DNA of 64,000 nucleotides from Anisakis pegreffii (Eukaryota > Nematoda > Chromadorea > Rhabditida > Anisakidae): positions 1 through 64,000 of the forward strand of contig JAPYMA010000832.1 in NCBI GenBank assembly GCA_035041965.1, given 5' to 3'. The notes below the pieces were generated by a model. The model saw only the letters and a program-made list of their open reading frames with translations, was not told where the DNA came from and did no database searches. A program made the translations under genes and the position numbers. The first letter of the stretch is position 1. Every line of letters begins with the position of its first letter. This document shows, piece by piece, positions 15,176 through 29,299 of this stretch.

Positions 15176-18100
15176 ATGCCACAGCCAATGCATTATAGCG
15201 CTAGAAAACAACTGACAAATGGAATTTATATTGAACATTTTGCAGTACATTCCTAAAATGAACCGAATCCATTTATTTTTTCTAATACATTCCTAAACCG
15301 TAGTACAACCACGATCGCAAAACTTATTCACAATCAGCCAAACTGAAGCTCAAATACTGTTCAGCTTCCAAAACGGATCAAAATTTCTTAAATGAAGCAC
15401 AAACCAATCGATCAATTCGCATTCGATTAGCAAACATCACTTTGTCGTACCAAACGAGTTCGAATGTTGTTCGAAGCATTTCATCAAAATTTCTCTTGTA
15501 AATTCTCAGCAAACTACCAAAATAAAGAATTTCCCATCTTCAATCTAAATGAATTCCCATCAAGCGTCTCCGAATCATGTCTTTGTTAAGTGCCCGAATG
15601 TGATCGCAATGGAATATATATTTCATAAAATTAAATGGATCAAACGATCATTGCAAATGAACGTTAACATTAACTCGAACTGATCAAATCATTAAAGACA
15701 ATAATTAAACGCACCAATGCAAATGTCTATCATAAGGAAAGATAATTATCACAAATAGTTTCATTCAACTTACACACATAAAATGACTTCGGATGATAAG
15801 ATCACAGAAAGAGTTCAATAGGATCAAATGGCATGAAAGGTTTTCAGGGAACTTTTAATTACATTATTAACTTGGATAATATCATAGAGATTCAACGTGG
15901 CATTTGAATGTATTTCAGCGAATGCCATCTAATGTGCTGTCATTTATGCATCATCAAATTATGATCATTTAGATGAGTGAAACGATTGATTTGATACGAT
16001 ATTGGTAAGGCGCGATCTGATAAACCTTTGCTACAATGAAGAGGACTGAATCGAAGAAATATAATTTGCAAATATTATAAACGAATCAGAAATCAACGCC
16101 AATAATAATAATAATCGACATTTATGGGTGTTCCTCGATTGAGCAGCAATTATTTCATTAAAATTGCTCACAACCTCATTGTTGCTCAATTCGTGCCTCC
16201 CCTCCAGCCGTCAATCAAATGTCATCTTGCGAGGAGGTAAAATTTCGCGAAAACCAGAAAACTTTTTCATTCGAAACACACATTTCATTTCGTTTACACA
16301 TGAACAAGAGAATAAAACTAAGAAAATTTTGGAACTCAAAAGTAGTAACTGAAAAATTCGCAACTGAAAAATTTTATTTTAAAATTCCCTTCGTATTCGA
16401 AGAGATTCTCGAAAAAAACACTTATATTTCATTTGTTCATGAGGAATTTTTCAGGCAAATTTGTGAACTCGCTCAATTTATGAATTCTGTCGAAGAATAA
16501 ACATCACAAAATGCTGTGCACTCGTGCGCTCGAAATTCATTGGGCGCATTTTAAACACAGAAAACAGATTCACAGTAAATTCCTCGAAAATGAATTGAAA
16601 TGAAAGGAAAAACATTCTTCTTTTTTTCGGATAGAAATTTTGATTTCAAGTGAGATCTTTTTAGAGACTTCCAGTTTTTGTGCTCCACTTCGCATTTGAT
16701 GGAAATGATCGATCGATCGAGCGATCGCATGTGATTGAATGAAATTAAAAAATCATTTGATAGAAATTTTTTCCATTTGATTCAAAATTACATTTTCAGA
16801 ATGCTTTTGCACATCATCACTCATCCAACATACACATACAACACACAAATAAACAACTATCAAAATATCATCAACAAAAATGGCACTCTTCATGAAATTA
16901 AATCAAACTCTATTATTGAATATGCATTGCACTTCATTCATCCACTATTCTACGCATCAGCATTATTTATATTTTCATCGATATTTCAGAAATCATCATC
17001 AATTAAATGGATAGTAGTAAAGAAATGCGTTCAAGTAAATCATGCGAATAACAATGACAATTTGGGATGGATGCAACGAGAGAATATTGCTGATTTTCTG
17101 ATTATATCTCTGAGTTTTTTTCTCGGTTCTGTTAATAATTTAATAATTCGATGACAATAATGAGTGTGTTTCCAGCAACGAAATTCTCATTCCTTTCACT
17201 TTTATTCTCCAAATCTTTAGATGGATGGTGGCGTTGAGCAGTTTGGAGTAGCATCGAAAATGAGAATTATTACAATGGCAATCGTTCATTCGGTTTCTTG
17301 CAATTCGTTCAATGGTCTTACATGGTGGTATTATATTTATGAGGTGTTTCGTTGGTAAAACTTTGATGGTGATCTATTAAGGTTTTTTAAACTTTCCTAA
17401 CATTTTCTCTTTTTTGAATTAAGAATTAGGCAATTGCAAGCAAAAAAAGACTCTCTACGCTCCGCCAACGATGAATTTCCGATAGAATCATGAAATTCCA
17501 TTTCCAATTTAATGACGACGACGATTAGAATACAAATAAAACGTGATCGAATTATCATCATAATTATCTTCAGTACAATTTTTGGATTACTTTCATCTTA
17601 CGATTTTGATCGCCATACATAAAACTGTTCGAATTTCGCACTTATTCAACGATGTCATTCATACCAAATAAGTATTTTTTTTGTTTGCACCGTATTTTCC
17701 ACTCCTCCTAAACATTTAATCTATACTTTGGTATCTTCGACGTTCCCGTACTATACCCCTCATCTCCCCACTCCATCAACAAACAATAGATTTGTTCGAA
17801 AAGGAAATTCTTCCGAAATTTTGCGCAAAACCATCAAATATTCAACACAAAAAACAACATTTGCAGAATATTATTGCAGAAAATATTATTGCAGAATCAA
17901 TCCCTCTAAATGTTTTTCTTATGAGAATGCAAAAGTTATAATTCCATTTCCCGCAGATGAACTGATAACCCATACTTTTCAAAATTTTACAGCACCCGAT
18001 ATTACTTCCAGTACAATACTTCAGCGAATGACTTGATTCAATCGAATCACCTATGCTACTAACATTGTTGAAACAAACACGATCAGATTCGCATTAAACT

Positions 18101-19264
18101 CAAGAAACTTTGAATGAACATTGTTGGAATGGAAGAGAAGTACAATATTTGCGTACTATTGCCTAACTGAAGTAATCCTCTTGCACTATTCAATCCATGG
18201 CCTGTACTCATAATCAGTAGAATTTTACTGCGCAGTGTTAACCACTCAATGAACTGATGATGAAAACTGTGATAATACTAATATTAATAATAATAATAAT
18301 AATAATGATAAGAAGATGGTGAAGCAATGATAGCTGGCGTGATAATAGCATTGATAAAATCACAACGACACAAAAGTAGACATACCTATCGAACTACTTC
18401 AAAAATGTAAATTGAAACGGCGGAATATGAATCGCTCAAATTGTTACAGCACAAATGAAAACGAAATATTTTAAGTTTAAAGATGTAAACACTGAATAAA
18501 ATTTTTTTAACGGAGATTCAGTGATGAAAACGTGGAAATGCGGCAGTCAGAAGTAATTAATTGATGCACATTGTAATCGATGACAAGATAATAAATATCA
18601 GAACTGAAATGTTATCGAATTAACCACCAAAAAACAGCTCGACGTTGACTGCAGCATTGAAAAATGACTCTGATATTATTGGAAATAAAATCACAACTTA
18701 TTATATTTATTATTAGAATTCACAAAAATAAATTGTAATTGTTGGACTATAATTACAACTGTTGAAAATTTAGCAGTATAAATTTTACAAATTAGTATTA
18801 TTATTGATATTACTATTGTTATTACTGTTATAATAATTGTAATCATTGTTACCATTACTATCACTTTTACTATTATCATCGTTGTTATAAAATGTATTAA
18901 TTTTATTGTAAACTCACAAATTGACGACATTCATCCATCTTTTCATGCTATAACTGGCTGCTTGTCTCAAACAGTTTTCTTCAATTGGACATTCTCTTCT
19001 ATCCAAGGGAATGTTTTTCTAATTCATTTCAATTTATTTTATTTCGTTTGATTTTATTCAATATTAATTTTTTCGTCACCAAATCACATCAAAATGTTAA
19101 TGCGTGTGTGTGCATTTTGTGAAATTGATTCACATTATTATTACCGGTTTAATTTGATTTAATTTCTTCATCTCATTTATTTCCATTTATTTTTTGCATT
19201 CTCCTATCAATTTTTTAGCGAACTCAAATTTCAAATTTGATCTTCTCGATCGACCAAAACTACA

Positions 19265-19379
19265 CCACCGCCGCCACTCTCCATAAACTTCAACAACATT
19301 CTTTCTTCAATAACTTCTTTTCTAACTTTAATAAATCTTTTCTAACTCAATAACTTCTAACTTTAATAAATGGCGGTGG
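19265..19379. repeat. GC-rich 8-bp inverted repeat enclosing a 35-bp-period AT-rich direct repeat
   Basis: CCACCGCC at 19265-19272 is mirrored by GGCGGTGG at 19372-19379. Between them, CTAACTTTAATAAAT occurs at 19322-19336 and again at 19357-19371. In this AT-rich region the matched GC-rich ends stand out. Function is unknown. Confidence 0.5.
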
Positions 19380-22300
19380 GGTTTTATTGCCGAATTTTTC
19401 TTAACTTTATCAATTTTTCATAAATAAAGTTTATTTTCATTCTTCTTCCCCTCCCAATAATACATCTTCGTCATTACTATTATCATTTCAAACACTGCTC
19501 ACCAATACCAATGCCCATCTACAAGTGATCACCAGAACCATCCGGTAATGATCTCCTAATGGTTGTAGAGACCTTATAATCAATGGGGAGGGTCATCACC
19601 TCTTGTGTGGAAAACGAAAGAGACCGATAGAAAATTGAGGAGAGTATATTTTCGTCGGCGCTATAACGTCTTATCCATTAAGGCGACCAGATTGAGCAGA
19701 AGCAACTAACTCTTTATTTGGGCAATGGTAATGCTGATTAATTTAGGCTTCTAACTTCTATTACAGAACTCCAAATCACAAATATAGACTGCCATTTCTA
19801 AATTTATGGATTATGTCTGCCTATATCTCTGCTCTAACAATAAGCACTTCTTGATTTTAGAGTAAATTTAATGAAAACACAGTATAAAGTTGCTTCAGTA
19901 TCCTTCATGCTACAGTATACAAAGATCCTCATCGGTGTTTTAATCTCGCACGTGCCTCAACTACAGCATCATCTAACTGCCATAGAATACATCGACGATA
20001 ATGAAGAAAAACGCCTATAAATCGCCTGTATATCAACCCTATAAAAATCGCTTGTTCAATAGTCAGTTTGCAAAAACAATGTTCTGCGAAAATCACTCAT
20101 ACAGTCCAAAATAAATTGTTATTACGATAAAAATAATGATTGTAAATGCAGCGTTTTTGAAACCTATTCGTTTGAGTCAAATGAATCTGCACTGAAAATT
20201 TTGAAGTATTTTTGTGAAAAAATTTAAAGCTTCCAGCGAAATAAATTGAATTCATTTTATTTAGGTACAAACTTTCGCCAATGATTCTACTGCAGTCCTA
20301 CTATTAAAAACGAGCAAAACGACACAAACTCATTGATACTACCGTCAAATGCGTGCCATTGAATGATATGAACAAATAGGCGTACGAATCACAGCCGAAC
20401 GAGGTTTAGAGATTCGGATTGAAGGAAACCAATTCAAGTAGTGAATAAATAAAAGTGAATTGAAATAAAATTGTATTATAAGCAAGAAAAAGTGTGGTGA
20501 GCAATTGATGAGGCCGTATTCGACTTTATAAAGTCAAGCGTTCGTTCGGTTGCTTTCGATCTGTCTCGAATGCACAGATTGCCCCACACAAAACGAAACT
20601 ATTAAACTGAAGAAGGCTTAGGCTTGAGTGATATATCTATGTGCCATGCTTCTTTTATATCTTAATTCTGCAACGTTCACAACCGACACCACACCATTTC
20701 TGGACATGTAATAACTCATTTAGATCCTTCTTTAATATCTAAATTATCAAGCTACCGTATGTGTACGTATTCACATATCACTTGATTTCTTTTTTGATTC
20801 TCAAACCAAAGCGACTGTTGTCCAAAATGAAATCTACGTCGTACATTCAACAAATCTCAGTTGAATTAAGAGTTTACCAAAAACCAATCATTTCCTTCAA
20901 ACTTCAACAACGATTCTTGCCGTCTTTTTTCCAGTATTAATATGAGATTTACTGAGTTGAGTTGGTCGACAGTGAGTGAGATAGATTCTTGATATGAACT
21001 GCAATGTGATAGTGATACGAATGAAGTTTATCAGCACCTGAGCGATAAGACCAAATGATAGTAGGTATGTGTCCAAGTAGGGTGAGTGTCTCAACAAACC
21101 GAAATCCTCATGAAAAATATCAGAGTGAAATTCTTTGAGATGTTCTCTTCGAAATCCATACAAAAGGATTCACAGTGCTTCGAAGTGCCTAACGATTCAA
21201 CTGCTTCAAATGCGAGCATTCAAACCTAGCTGCTCAACATAAATGGTAACATCCATTAAAATAACATTAACAGTTATTGCTGTTACATTAAAATTACAGT
21301 AGTAGCTAATATAGTTACAGTAACAGCCATTCCATGTACAGTAACAGCTATTACTAGTAAAGCTATCAAGATAAGCTAGACATTAGCCTTTCGATAGACA
21401 TATCATGCAGTTTTGCAACCTAAATAAGATTAATATCTTAAATCATTGAATAGCACTTCAGTTTGCTCAATCACCCATCATAAACGCAACATCACTCATA
21501 CTACAAGTTCAAGTGCAAAGCAATATTCGAATTCGTAATCTAAACGCACTCAACGTAATCTAAAAGCTAAATGATAACAATAAATAATATCAAATGATAA
21601 TAATAAATTACACCATCAAAACCATGAATAATAACAGTAAAAGTAACAATAACTATAATACTAATAATAAAATATTTCGATGTGATTTGCTATTGAAATG
21701 TATGCAGCAGCAGTAGCAGCAGCAGCAACAGCATGAGCATCAGTGATAAAGACTAGCGATCTAAAGGATAATTCGTCGTAAGTATTGGTCATTTATCATT
21801 GAAAGCACACGATTTAGACATTTATAAGTCCGATTCATTCGTTCATTTCACTTACATCAGCCATCTGAATTGACACGAACAACGATTAGACACTGAACTT
21901 AAGTCGCATCACTGATTTGCATTCGCAAAATATTTCATTCTTCCATTTTAACATTTTAATACTTTTATAGATTATTGTTACTATTATTGTCTACTATTGT
22001 GAATATTAATATTATCATTACTATTATTACTGCTATTATTGTTATTATACTTGTCTTGCTTGCGCAATTCAAATTTTCTAAGACTGACTATAATTCAAAT
22101 GAAGAACGCCTCTGGAGCATGACTCTACAGATTCACCCCAATTGCAACACATGGAATCTATTTGCGATATTCATCTCATTCTAACAACTAAAATAGCTGT
22201 CATTCGAAGAAATATTTTGCGAAGACTGTTATCCACTAAACCTTTCAAATTTTTAGACTTTTCAATACCACAGAACTGAATCAACAATGTTAACCATTAC

Positions 22301-25300
22301 CAGTGAATAAAATCAAATATCTAGCATGCTATGGAACTGCCTTCCAACTGTTTTGTTTCTAAGTAACCAATACAGCATCGATGCTATCGTAAACTCAAAA
22401 CTTCAAACTGTACACATTCATAAACACTCGATTATGATAGAGTATTCCATCCATTAACGAACGCATCATTAATAAAGCTCTAACAAAAATAATTAATTGG
22501 TCCAAAATGATCAATATCATTTCAAAATTTACTATGGCTCCAAGATTGATTGCATAATCAACATGACTGAGTGTGCAATTGATTATGCGAATTCTAATTA
22601 GATAAGACATTCACTCATTCAGAAACAATAATGCGGACGGATATAATAACGTAAACAGCTATTTATGCATATGTATCAATCACTCTATCTCTCAGTTACG
22701 ATAAAGCTGTTCAATGATTTCATGAGAATGTATCTGTTGATCGCGCAGAATTTTATTATTCGATAATTTTATGGGTCTATTAGACACCATTTGACAAATT
22801 CATAATAATGATTAGTGTGGCCAAGCGTTTGAGGCAACATGGAGATCGTGCCCGAGAAAGGAGCGAGCCAGGGGAATGAGGGGGCGCCCGTCAGCTAGGA
22901 ACGAAATATTATAAATTGATTGTCAGAATTGGGGTGAAGACAAATGGACAAACGACTAATCTTAACTGATTGTGATCTTAACTGATCTGTATTGATACGC
23001 TGCTTAAGAATCACATAGCCCTGGCTATGTATATGATCGCTGATGTAATGGAATATGATGACTGCTGCATAGAATCCAGTTTTTTTCTTCATTACAGAGA
23101 TACAATACTTTCATGACAAAGTTTTCATGGAAAGGAAATTTGGAATCTATTGTTTCCTCCGGAAATGAAGTTATTCACTGATCTGATTCAACACATCACT
23201 GGTCGTTGGCTTCGTGTCTCTCTACAAGGCCAGTTCAAGTTGTATTCAATGGATGGATGCGCAGTGGGCAGTTTTGCTTTGCAAAGCGATTTTGTGAGAA
23301 GTACAAACGATAGACAGACTCGCCTTATGTTCAACGAATTGATCATCTTTACTTATAAGTTGTCAGAGTTGATTCGTTACAAAGATTGTATGCTGCTATC
23401 ACAAGATGTATTTGAACGAAACAACTAATGTAACTGCTCAAAAACTGAGAAGTAATGACGGAAAATTGTCAAATAATTTCGCTGAAAAAGCCTAACGAAT
23501 CGGTAAGAAATTCATGATAATGATCAGTGATATAATTTGATTTTTGTTGCATGAAAAAGAATTTGGTACGCTGATGGACGATGACGCGCTTCACTATGAT
23601 TGAAGGAAACGGTGAACATGTTGAAAATGACGACGACGTGCGATAAATGATACAGATAATGAATAAGATAGTGGGAATAAAAGAGATGAAAAGATAAAAT
23701 GGTGGTGGAAACAGTGAAAACATAAATGAAAATTGACGAAAAAAACGGAAACATCAAAGAACGGAAAAACTGAGCTGAAAAACCAAACAACAGGAACAAA
23801 CCTCAGCGAATTTCTGCAAAATTGTCCACTTTACCTGATGAATTCGTTCCCAGAATTGAAGTTTCCTGACGAAAGTGAAGAGACTGCGTCTAGGAAAACA
23901 TTTCACCGAACCAATTTCACCAATCACAGTGCGATAAAGCCGTCGAACGCACAGCACGGATCTATCAACGATTCTGCAAATAGTAAGCCAATTACTTAGT
24001 AAGATTATTATCACTAAATTATTGATACTATAACTAAACGTTACTTAAACTGTTACTGTTACTATAGATTACTATGAGCTATTACTACATAAGATTACTA
24101 GTACTAGACGAATTATTACTAGTACTCTTCATAACAATAATAGCAGTGACAGTCTTAATAACAACAATCATATCAACAACAATACGAACAGCAATCATGA
24201 TCATTGAAGTGATTGTGCTGATTATTGATCAATAGGATATAGTTTGATCATTCACGACGAAATGATATGGTATCAATGACATAATCAATATTATGTGATA
24301 TTAGACATAGGCATCAACCAATCGAAACAGATTGAAATTGCGCAACGAAATAAATTCAGATGCATTGTAACGAATAAATTTAAATGCAACGCATAAATTT
24401 TGCTCAATGAAACAAACGAAAAACGAACGGATGAACAAATCTCGAATAAAATATTAAGAAAACAATAATAATAAAATATTTCTTCAAAGATACAAACAAC
24501 TCAAATCAAATCGAATGAATCATTCCAATGGAACCACAAAAAAAAATGCACTCGAAATCGACGACATTCAAAACGACAAATAACATTCAACGATCGTTTC
24601 ACTGTAATTAATTTAATTAAATAACTGATGATGTTGGCGCAATCGACGTTCGAATCTCTAAACGTTTTTCGTTGTGATTGTTGTTCAGTTAATTTTGCTG
24701 ACTGAGTTGTTTTCATTTGATTTATCATCATAACAGTAATAATACTAACAATAATATTATTTTGAAAATTTATTTGCATTCACTGTGAGTGTTCAATTAA
24801 GTTTATGAAACAAATGAAGAAGAACAATCATAATTTGTATTTAATTTACTTTATGAGCATTATGTGGTCATTAATGTCTAGCCATAATATTTTCATTTTC
24901 CTCTGTAATCATTACAATTTGTCATAACCATTTTCAGAAGTTTATTTCAGTCAGATTTGTGCGTACGTTTCAATTTTCTACTTTAATCACCCACCGATCC
25001 CTATTCAACGATTATTGCAAAGTGAATTTTTTACGTTCAGGAAAATTTCGTTGGTTTCTGAATCGCAGTGTAATTCGACGAGTAATATTAGAAACGACAA
25101 GTGAATGTTCAGTTGTAAGAGTAATGAAATAAATGCGAATTATAATAATTACATTGAATAATTCATAAAATGAAAGTTAGGCAATAAATGCACCAATTGA
25201 ATCAACAACGACAGCAGCAATTAATCATTGGATACTTTTTGAAAAAATCAACAAATTATTGCGATTATCATTTCGTTTTCTTGATCAACTCAACTCAATG

Positions 25301-26720
25301 GCACATCAATTCGATGAATGAAATAACAGAAATTAAATAAATATTTTCATTTCAGATAGGATGAGTCCTTAGAAAATGAGTAATTCTCAAAAAGAGAATT
25401 CGATTTGTTTGAAATGATCATTTAATTAATTCAAATTATCTCAAATCAAAACAAATCAATTAATTGAATCATCCTGAATTAATGCCGAATAACGGACGGA
25501 CGATACATACGTCGAATGGAGACGAAGAAAGAGCAGGGACAAGTGGAAACTTTAACTAAATCGAAAAAAAAATTAATGATTCGATTTATCAATCATATAT
25601 GAAACAAACAAACAAAAAACACACAAACACTCAAACACAATTAAAATTTCATATTGAATTATAATACATGTAAAATTCTAACCGTTCAATTGTATTTAGC
25701 AAATGAAGACAAATAATCACGTTGCTATGTGTGCGCATCAATATGTTCCTTGAAATTTGTTTCAATTTTTTGACGAATCTTTCAGCGACTTCAATCGAAA
25801 CTATCGAATAATCTGAAAGCAGTGAATTTTTGTATAGTGCAAAAATTTTTGTACAGTGCAAAATGCATTCGAATATTATCTGATTTAAGAGATTCCAATT
25901 GTTTCCGTCCGACCTGGCTAGTGTAAAGCCAACGAGAATTCTCTTGAATTCATCGATTAATGTATGCCCATGGAAGTATTTAATGTTTGTATCATTAATA
26001 TCCTAAACAAAAAGTAATCATTACATTAAGTTTAAACAATTAACAATAATAACACATTACAATTTGAGTCTATTTTTCTCATATTATATGAAGTACATAA
26101 TAATACTGATAAATACAAATGAAATGCTGATAAAACGTGTTAGCTGCATGGATGAAATGAATTGTATGCAAATTGACGGCATTAAAACGGGATAAGCGCC
26201 CATAAAACAGCCATGAAAGTTTCGTGATGCAATGGAAGTATTGTGGATTATGCGAAAATGTCGAGTGCTAATCGCAAATTGGGATTTACATATGCATACA
26301 TATTTATACGCGGATATTTGATTGATAAGATTCGATGAAACGATTATTAAAGATGAGTGCAAACAGGCTACTTATTTGATTAATGATCGAAGCATTTCCC
26401 GAGAGGAATAATTCATGTTTTCTTCACTTCAATTTCAAAGCTGCTAGCATTTTTTTTGCTGATGATGATTTCACGCTTTATCAGCAGATACTTGAGGTTG
26501 AAAGTATTGATATAAGAGGCCACTTCAGATTGAAAGTATCACTTGAAAATTTATAAAATGGTTGGTATGGTTCAGATATAATGATAACAATAAGAAAGTT
26601 GCCACGCAGTTATGCTATAGTAAATATTGCACGCAGCGTATAAAGATGATAATGGTAATAATCGGTATCATTTATAAAAACCGCAATGATAATGATCAAT
26701 ATTGTATATTTATATTATAT

Positions 26721-26826
26721 GACAACAATAATGATAATAACAATAATAATAATGGTAATAATAATAACAATAATAATAATAACAAGAATAATAAATCTAA
26801 GAATAATAATCATAAAAATAATAATT
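26721..26826 (+). repeat. (AAT)n/(AAC)n imperfect microsatellite
   Basis: About 105 bp of AAT, AAC and AAG triplets. The poly-Asn open frame through it is not evidence of a gene. Confidence 0.85.
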
Positions 26827-28191
26827 AACGAATAAGAATAATGACTTAAGATTTTAAGATAGCCACAAATTATATAGCACATCAGAGAATTTCAGGTCAT
26901 CAAAGGGCACCAGAGGCAGTCTCTTAACTGCGCTCACAATAAAGCAGTTATTTATGGTGTTGCCATTATTATTAATTAGATTATCATACGCGCATGATAC
27001 AACGCATTCAACTGGCTCTACTTAAGCGCTTAATATGTCCTCGGTTATTGTGGTCATTAGTATAGGGTCACTTATAGTTGCGCTGGACGTAACTAATGAG
27101 AGGCATCAATAATAGACAATCAATCTGTTAGCTGAAGAACACATCCAAAAGGGTTACTGAAATGAATTCTCGAACATTTCTATGAGGGAACAAATTTAAG
27201 AAAGTGATAATCCACCATAAAAATGAGGCGACTAGAAAAGCAATCAAAAATTTAGAAGAAACAATCCAAACAGAAAGTGAGAATTTGCCAACGAATTCAA
27301 ACCGACATGAAATAATCATCTGACCGCGCTGTTTGAGAGCAACTACATACATGGCAATAGACAATCGCTGAGTGTGAATGGTAACGTGATGAACAAATGA
27401 ATTGACTGACTGACTGTATTAGTTGATCAATGAAAATGAAATAAAAGATCAAAACTTTCTGGATGGAAACTATCTGACCAAAAAATCAAAGAGATCAGTA
27501 AGGATCAAACGAGTCGAATCTATGTGATCAGGACGATTCCACTTAAAGCAACCACTATTCGATTGCCTTCGAAGAAATGCAGAAATTTGTGGGTATTTGC
27601 AAAGTCCAATGAACGATTTGCAATAAAATGATAGACTCGTATATGTCCATCCATGAAGAAAGAGATCAAGATAGGCTGCATCCACGAAAGAAAGTACTTG
27701 CGCACAACATACACGCATACACACAAACCAACGAGTACAAACGACATCGATGAATATATCTAAGAAATATTTGAAGATAAATGAATGAATAAATAAATAA
27801 ATAAACGAATGAAAACATAAGTGAATACGGTTTGGGAATTGAATCCAAAATCTCTGAATGCTTCCTCAGAATATATGTGTATGGAATGCAACAGAATGGC
27901 TAGTAGACCAGCAAATGCTATTGTTTTAAGCGCTACGAAGATATGACATTTAATTTGAAAAACGTTGTTGAATTTTGAGACTTTTATATCAATCGTATCA
28001 ATTGGTATAGCCGAAAAAACAAATAAATAAATAATATCTTCATGCACACCAACAACAATATGAATAAATGCTATGTGGAATTCATTCAATTGATTCTCTT
28101 TTTTTTTGCATTTCAATTCTTTTACACATCATATCTCAGATATACGCGCATATGTACATACATATATCCTCAATTTCTTCCTCTTCCATAT

Positions 28192-28206
28192 ACGACGACG
28201 ACGACG
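28192..28206 (+). repeat. (ACG)5 microsatellite
   Basis: Five uninterrupted ACG triplets. Confidence 0.85.
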
Positions 28207-28600
28207 TAAGCATCTTTCGAAATCCATCTATATCTAGCCATCCACTCATTCGATTTATTCATTCAATTCAATTCATATTTTATGGTTATTATTATTGTTT
28301 TCGTTGCTGCTCGATATCATATTGAAGATATGCTTTATATGATGTGTTAAGAGAAGATTTTTGTTTTATAAGATGAGGATGGAGAAATATTTTTGTGAGT
28401 GTTTGTGGATGCATGGATATGTTGAATGCTTTGGAATGAACCACCAAAATTCACTCATTTATCCGTTGTTGGTTCGTTTGTTGGCTTATTCGTTCACTCA
28501 CATTCTCAAAATGATTGAATCGTTGTGTGAAATCTGAGAAGATGAAATCAATTTGTCAAAAATTAATGTTTCGTTCGTTGCAATGGCTGGTTGGATGCAT

Positions 28601-28622
28601 GAATGAATGAATGAATGAATGA
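28601..28622 (+). repeat. (GAAT)5 microsatellite
   Basis: Five uninterrupted GAAT units plus GA. Confidence 0.9.
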
Positions 28623-28828
28623 GTGTTATCGCGTTCGCCTCTTCTCACTATCAGATATCATTCCATTCCCCATTCAATTCGGTTTTCTTGAATATATCAA
28701 AATTGAAATTTCTTCACTCCCACCAATTTTATTCCATTCATTCATCATTCACTTGTGCTTATTCTTCTTCTTTAAAAACTATAAACTCTTGCACATGTAC
28801 ATACGTATGTTTCTTTAATGAAATCGCC

Positions 28829-28857
28829 ATTTTTACCGTACACGTTACGGTAAAAAT
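28829..28857. repeat. Perfect 12-bp hairpin with 5-nt loop
   Basis: ATTTTTACCGTA (28829-28840), loop CACGT, then the exact reverse complement at 28846-28857. It is compact and fully paired. It lies in sequence without an identified gene. Confidence 0.7.
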
Positions 28858-29282
28858 TGTTGAACATCTTAAGATGATTGGTAGACACTCAATCAGGAAG
28901 GCAATTTGGTCTCTTAAAGAGCAGAAAGAGACGCATTAAGAGACAAGAATGACTCTCTCTCAACAAGGTAAAGGTGAAATTCGCTTTTGAGGAAATATGG
29001 CTTGTAATTATTAACTTCGTTCAAGAGGCATTCAAAATTTCACAACTAACCGAAAGAGAATCGTCATTGGGCGGAATGATATCGTTCATCGCTTTCTTAA
29101 CGAAATTCAGTGACAACCGATAAGGCACACAGTGTCGGATCGATCGGTGTGAGATGTTCGGTTTGTCCAAGCCATAGACCGATTACTCCTTTCCGTTATC
29201 TGTTACTGATCACCAAAATCCGGTGCCTAGCCACTTTCATTTCTCACCGAAGGCAGCTATTCCAGCTTCGATTCGATTTCTA

Positions 29283-29299
29283 CCACCGAATTTCGGTGG
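29283..29299. repeat. 8+1+8 palindrome in a GC-rich patch
   Basis: CCACCGAA, one base, then TTCGGTGG: a compact dyad such as a dimeric protein would bind. It lies in the GC-rich patch at about 29040-29330. Confidence 0.5.

Noticed and set aside
14897..15250. 117-codon minus-strand frame
   Set aside because: Mostly Asn/Asp/Ser from a triplet microsatellite.
16735..17154. 139-codon plus-strand frame
   Set aside because: AT-driven composition, no recognisable domain, no splice context that supports it. Kept out of the feature list.
20897..21163. 88-codon minus-strand frame (MYGFRREHLKEF...)
   Set aside because: Looks non-repetitive but has no recognisable family, no splice support and no neighbouring exon, so not called as a gene.
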